Below are positions 37,701-43,700 of a DNA stretch of 64,000 bases, one piece after another (position 1 is the stretch's first letter; the number at the start of each line of letters is the position of its first letter). The position numbers were made by a program, and so were the translations under genes. The notes below the pieces were generated by a model, which did no database searches, was not told where the DNA came from, and saw only the letters and a list, made by a program, of their open reading frames with translations. Origin of the DNA: Symsagittifera roscoffensis (taxonomy: Eukaryota; Xenacoelomorpha; Acoela; Convolutidae); contig NC_087064.1 of the NCBI RefSeq assembly GCF_963678635.1, positions 69,244,123 to 69,308,122 on the forward strand, given 5' to 3'.

Positions 37701-40700
37701 TCGATCTGCGACCTACTTCAGATTTTGAGTCTCACGCACTAACCACTCAGCCACGCAAGCTTAACCACCGCCAAACATTAGTCACAAATAAAGCAGCTAC
37801 ATATGCTAATAAATTGCCAATAGGATTCAGCAACAGTGGCACCAAATACAAAAAGACTCAATTCTGCAAGTAATAATTAGGATTATAACAAACTGAAGGC
37901 ATTCACACTAAGTTTGCAAATCGCAAAGCATAAAGTCATATTATGTTGAAATTAAGAATTTCAAAAATTGCGACATATATTGAGTTAGAAAATTTCTGAA
38001 AACGAGTTTTTATCATTGTTACCTTGTTTGAAACAAACAGTTTTTTTCCGTTTGATTTGATGAATTAAAAATGCATCAACTGTATTAACTTATTACTATT
38101 AGAATGTCAAAGCGCACGCTATCAAAAAGCTGTAAAAGTGCCCGAACAGTGGCACCAACATTTGCTATTTAAGTTAGAAAAAACAGAAGGTTCTTAATAA
38201 AACTTTAGGCTGACACAAGTGTAAATAAACCAGAACCATTTAAGTGGAAAAGTAAAATTTCTAAAAAATAATAACGATCAGAGTGGTAAATAAAAAAAAC
38301 AGATCGACTTAAATACGCGTAGCATAACATAATCTCTACTAGCTGCAATTGGAAAACAGCCAGTAAATCGTGGAAAACGGCAAAAACTGCAACACATAGC
38401 ACGAAAACAACAGACAGCGTAACCGAAACAAAAACTGAACAGCAAAGAAATGACGTCGATGAAATAATCATTGCATCAGTTTACCCTCTTTGATTAAGTA
38501 AAGCTTTAATTAAGGTTAAGGAAAGCCCCCCCTCTCCCCCTCCTAGAGAAAATCCTAGATCCGCCCATAAAGAAACAGAATTTGAGGAAAAACTGCCGAG
38601 AAACACACTCGCCAGTGTTGAATTAGAATTGAAACAAATCTTATCCAGCGGTAAATAAGAAGACAATGTTTAAATAGACAACCGTTGCACCAAAAAATTG
38701 TCATTATTGTTTATTGTAATCAAGTAAAAAATCAAACGAATCAGAAAAAGAACTTTAAAAGAAACTGAAGTCCAAATATAAACTTCAGTGATTAAATTTT
38801 TTACGAGAAAACTTTTTTTATGATAACCAAACGACCAGCATATGATCAAGTTCACTAAATTCATTAACAAAAGAACAAAAACAGGACGCTTTTAAATTGA
38901 AGAAAATTCAACTTGTAAAAAATGACGTTTTTCTAATTAGTGACGAGGTGCGGTTTTCGAAAAAAAAATTAATAACTTTTTTTAGGTAGATCTATTTGAT
39001 TTTCCGATCACCCCTGAAACCTTTTCAAGAGCCTGTTTTGCCAGGTTTCCTTAGCTCGCTTCTAGTTATAATGAAAGCCTCCTTCAACTGATTAACTTAC
39101 GAACAATTATTTACCTCGGCAGGGTTTTCAGGGTGATGTCTTCCTCCATGACTGATTCTGACCTCCTTTTAGAATCCATCATTCCTAGCATACCGAATTG
39201 TGCATAAGGATTGGCTATCATCCCATTGTCCCTTCCCTTGGCAACACTGCTGTTTATCCCCCGCAGCGCCCCTGCCGACACTACAGTGGCCTTCTTATTC
39301 TTTTTTCTTTTTTTAGCACCTAAATTTTTTTAATAAGCCAATTGAAAGAACATTCAGAACTATTCTTTTCGATAGACCGATAAAAAATAACTTTTCAAGC
39401 AGTTCTGAAAAAAAACCTAATGTAAAAAACTAAACCCACGAAAAAAACCAGGAAGACCTCACTTAACCTCGAAGCAATTTCGTGTGAACTTAAATCTGTT
39501 TTTATCTGCATAATGATCTATTATGCATGATTTTGAAAATCAGTTTTTCTCGATAGGTAGGCGAAGCCAACTTCGTGAAGACAGGCAGCTCTAAAAAATG
39601 CAAAATAGCAAAAAAAAGCTGGAAAAATTCAGCCTAAACATGAAGAAATTTACAGATAAATTCAACACTTGCGATAATAAAAATTAAATGGAATGAATAC
39701 GATTGAAAGCAAATGAAAATATGGTGGTACGTCAGTAAATCGATGTATCAGTATAACCAAAACGGGCGGACCAGATCAGTAACCTGAAAATTAATGATTC
39801 GATTACGTAATCACACAAGCTAAAACTGAGATTTTTATAAAAATGCAAATTTTATCCACAAAACAAAAATTGAATCGAAAAATGAAACAAGGTTGCTCGT
39901 ATCAGGGCGAAGCCCTGAATGTTCCGACTGCCTTTTAAGGTTTATTGAGCAGCAGTAATAACATTAAAAAAATGAAATGAAATAAAACAAAATGAAAATT
40001 TTTTTTTCTAAAATTTGAAATTTTTTATGAAATCATCCCCCACACGCCATATAAAGTACAAAAGGATAGATTTCGCTCCTTGTAACAAACCAATTATGGC
40101 AAATAAGCTTCGTTCAACCAATTTGGAACGATTTATAAGACGGATTAAATCTCCGCTTACGCGTAAATAGCGCGAATTATATCGCGCGTTAATTGTCCCA
40201 AATTGGTCAAAATGGCAATCTTTAAGCCCTCATAACTTTACGAAAAATGATCACAGGCGAAATATCTTTTCAAATTTAAGCTCAGATCAACAATACCTTT
40301 TGAATGATATAAAAAAGTTCCGTCAAAAATGGCTAGTTAAAAAGTCGAAATTTGTCTGAAGAAAAAAAACCCACCCCGAGCACAAATATTCCGTTACTTT
40401 CGTATCAAAAGTCGGAACAAAAAAATAGCTCTTCCCATGAGCCTCGTAGTTTTAAAATTGTTGTTCTAGCTCAGGGAAAATTTATTCTATAAATCTTTAA
40501 CTCCCCAATTGATGAAACTATTATGTAAATGGGTTTACTGATCTGGCAATTTACTGACACATCGATTAACTGCACGCACCCAAAAAAATTAAACTACAAA
40601 TCAAACTTTTTTGTTTGAAACTTAGGTGCTAAAAAAGAAGAAAGAATAAGAAGGTCAGAAAACGTTTATAGGAAAATTTCAAAAAACAGAACATCCTAGA

Positions 40701-43700
40701 ATAAATTTAGCTGCACCATTACAAACATGACAAGGAGCATTCGGAATGCTGGAAAGAAGCTGCACCTTCAAAAAGTCATTTCTGCGGAAACTAAGCCGAC
40801 AAAAAAGCAGACAGACGATAGTGTAAAACAGCCAAAAATTTTCAGTTTGCAAAAAAGGCTCCGATTGGAATCAAACTCCCGGGCTTCTCTATTTTCAAGC
40901 ATAGATGTTAACACTGCGCCACTACTCATCGCAATGGTAATAAAAAGAGTAGCCAGTTGCTGCACAAGTAGAACAGCATGTTTCCACCAAATTGATTTTA
41001 AAAAAATCAAAAAAGAACCGAATTAATAAAAAAAAAACTGCGAGAATGAGAAATAATGTAGCTAAATTCGTGATAGCTTTGTAGTAAAATTAAATGTAGA
41101 AAGTCATTTCTCAGCCAATTTTGACAGATGTAATTTGAGAAATCAAAATATTCAGACCAGTTTTTGACGACAGAAAATAAAAACAAGGATAGCCAGTCAC
41201 TGAGCAAGTAGCACAGAATGTTCCGACCATACACTGAAAAAACACGAGGTTTTTTCTAAAATTTAGTCATATTCGTCATTAAAAACAAAATACGAAAATT
41301 GAATAACAGTTTTTGTAAAAACAAAATTTAAAAAACGAAAAAAATTGAAAACAAAATCAGAAAATATGACCTAAATTTTTTCAAAAATTCAAACCCGTTT
41401 TTCTCGATACTGTAAAGCCGTTTTTCTCCATACTGAAAAGGCCTTTTCACGACTGAAAAAGCATCAAAATGATATTTCACTCGAAACTTTCCGGTAATTA
41501 TTTGTGGTCACTGATTTTGCGTAGAAAACAAAAAAAAAGAGAAAAACAAACACCCGAATACAAAGTTCCTTCCCATTTTCAATGGTCGGAACAATAATCC
41601 GAATATTTATCAATAAGGATTTAATTTGATGTCTCAATTGACAACCTCTAAACATACAGTTATTTTTCAAGACTAGGTAATTGAATTAGATCACAATTGC
41701 AAGAATATGAGGTAACAATTGCGCAAATAACCTTTACAATTTTTCAAGTAACTACAGAGGCGAAGCTGCAACTTTTCAAACACAAACGAGAAAGCAGCCA
41801 AAGATTCAGGAGCTTTACAAAGCACAAAACCACCAACTTTGCATGGAAAAATAAAATGTAATCAATTAAAGACAACCACACTAACTTTACATGTAAAATT
41901 GTAAAATATAAAGCCAAATTTTGTATAAATTATTCATTTCAAAAACCTTGCAAAATTATAAAAATTTTGAAATTGAAATTAAATATTTATACTGTTGTAT
42001 AAAAACAAGTAGCTTTTTCGGCTCATTTGATGAATTAAAAAACATCAACTGTTATTACTTACTACTAATCAAATGTCAAGCACATGGTAGTATACTGCCA
42101 ATACAGCCTCCCAGCAAAAAATTCGAAAGAGCCACAAAAAGTACCACTTTTATTTGCGGCTTACTATTTTTTTTTAAAGAAATTGCATCGTACTACCATA
42201 CCACACTACGCTTCGTTTGTGTATATAACGTTAAAATTGTAACTTTAATTAGTCTAAAAAAACTACTATAGTTTTAAAAATGCTTATATATAGCGCTAAA
42301 AATTGAGAATGATTAAACTTGGGACTCATCAAAACTCGCCTATTTAGTCTGAAAAAGAAAAAAAGAAAAAAATTAAGAATAAATTTGAAACAAGAATCAG
42401 GTATCCAAAGTTGTCTCAAAAACGAAAAAAAGATAGACCAGTTTTTCTAGACACTGATAAAACTTTTTCTGCAATCCTAATTACGACCAACAGGGCTTTA
42501 TTACACGACAAAATTATGCTCAGAACACGTTTTCCTTGAAGTAGTGAAAAGTGGCCAAAAACAAAAATGGAGCCTACGCCATAGTCGTTTCTCACTCTTC
42601 GAGAACGGTCAGAAGAAAGTTTCCAGTTCCGACCACAATTATTTTTTGTTTCTATTTGTTTCTCAACTTGAATAACTTTTTCTGCCCGTAGCTTTAGCAG
42701 ATAATTTTAAAGTTTCCTAAGAACTTTATTAAGAGTTTTAATTGACTACAGCGATTTTTGCCAAATTACTAATGAAAAAAAATTCTTTTTCAAGAAAATA
42801 TTCATAAATAATCCAGATTTCAATTTTTTTCCGGATTTAATTTTTTGAGTTTTGTTACTCTTACAGGCAACCCTACGCCATACTTCCTTGCCATAGGAAA
42901 AAAACTAACCCTACGTCATACTTCCTTCCAACTCGAGGGAGTGGGTCAGAACAATAACCTCGGAATTGTAAACCACGGAATTCGGAGACGACGGAACTCG
43001 AAACCAGACCATCAGATTTAAAAAACCTCTTACCTTGACAATTCGTCATAACAGGTTGATCTCGCCAAATTTTACGCATTACGTATTATTAGATATCAAG
43101 CAGCAAAGGACGCGCATTAATATCCGCGAAAAATACTTATAAAATTACCGAAAAAACTGCACAAAAAACTTCAAACTCGATTAAAAAATGGCTGATAAGT
43201 TAGAAGATAAAAAAAACTGCAAGCTTTTTAACCAACCTGAGCCTAACGCGCTGCTTATCCAGTGCAGAGGTCCTTTGTGATCTGGAGAGGCCCCTTTGTT
43301 ATTCGTTTCCTTCGAGCTCGATTGTGACTTGGCTGACTTCGAAGGACTGGCGGAGGACGACGACGAGACTGAGGAGAATGGCAAGATGTTCGAGGAAGTA
43401 TCCCCATCTAAAAAAGATGCATCATTTCTGATTTCTAGATTTCCATTTTCAGCCTGTGGAAAAACTATCGAGAAACAACATGGATAGTTTCTGTAGATTA
43501 ACTTGAAGATAAAACCAGCTGCGGTGGTAAATGATAGAAATTGCATGAAGTTTCTTTAAAAAATGCCAACAGACAGTTTGAAAAGAGTCAAAGAACGCAA
43601 GTAAGCGAAAAATTGACTTGTTTTTTGGAAAAAATCTCAACTTTCAAATTTCGAAGAAAAAAATGAACGGACTTGAAGCTCTTTGAATTTTTAGAACCAT

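Noticed and set aside
40727-41026. 99-codon plus-strand frame MTRSIRNAGKKLHLQK
   Set aside because: It overlaps an antisense tRNA-like block and hairpin tail of a SINE-like element.
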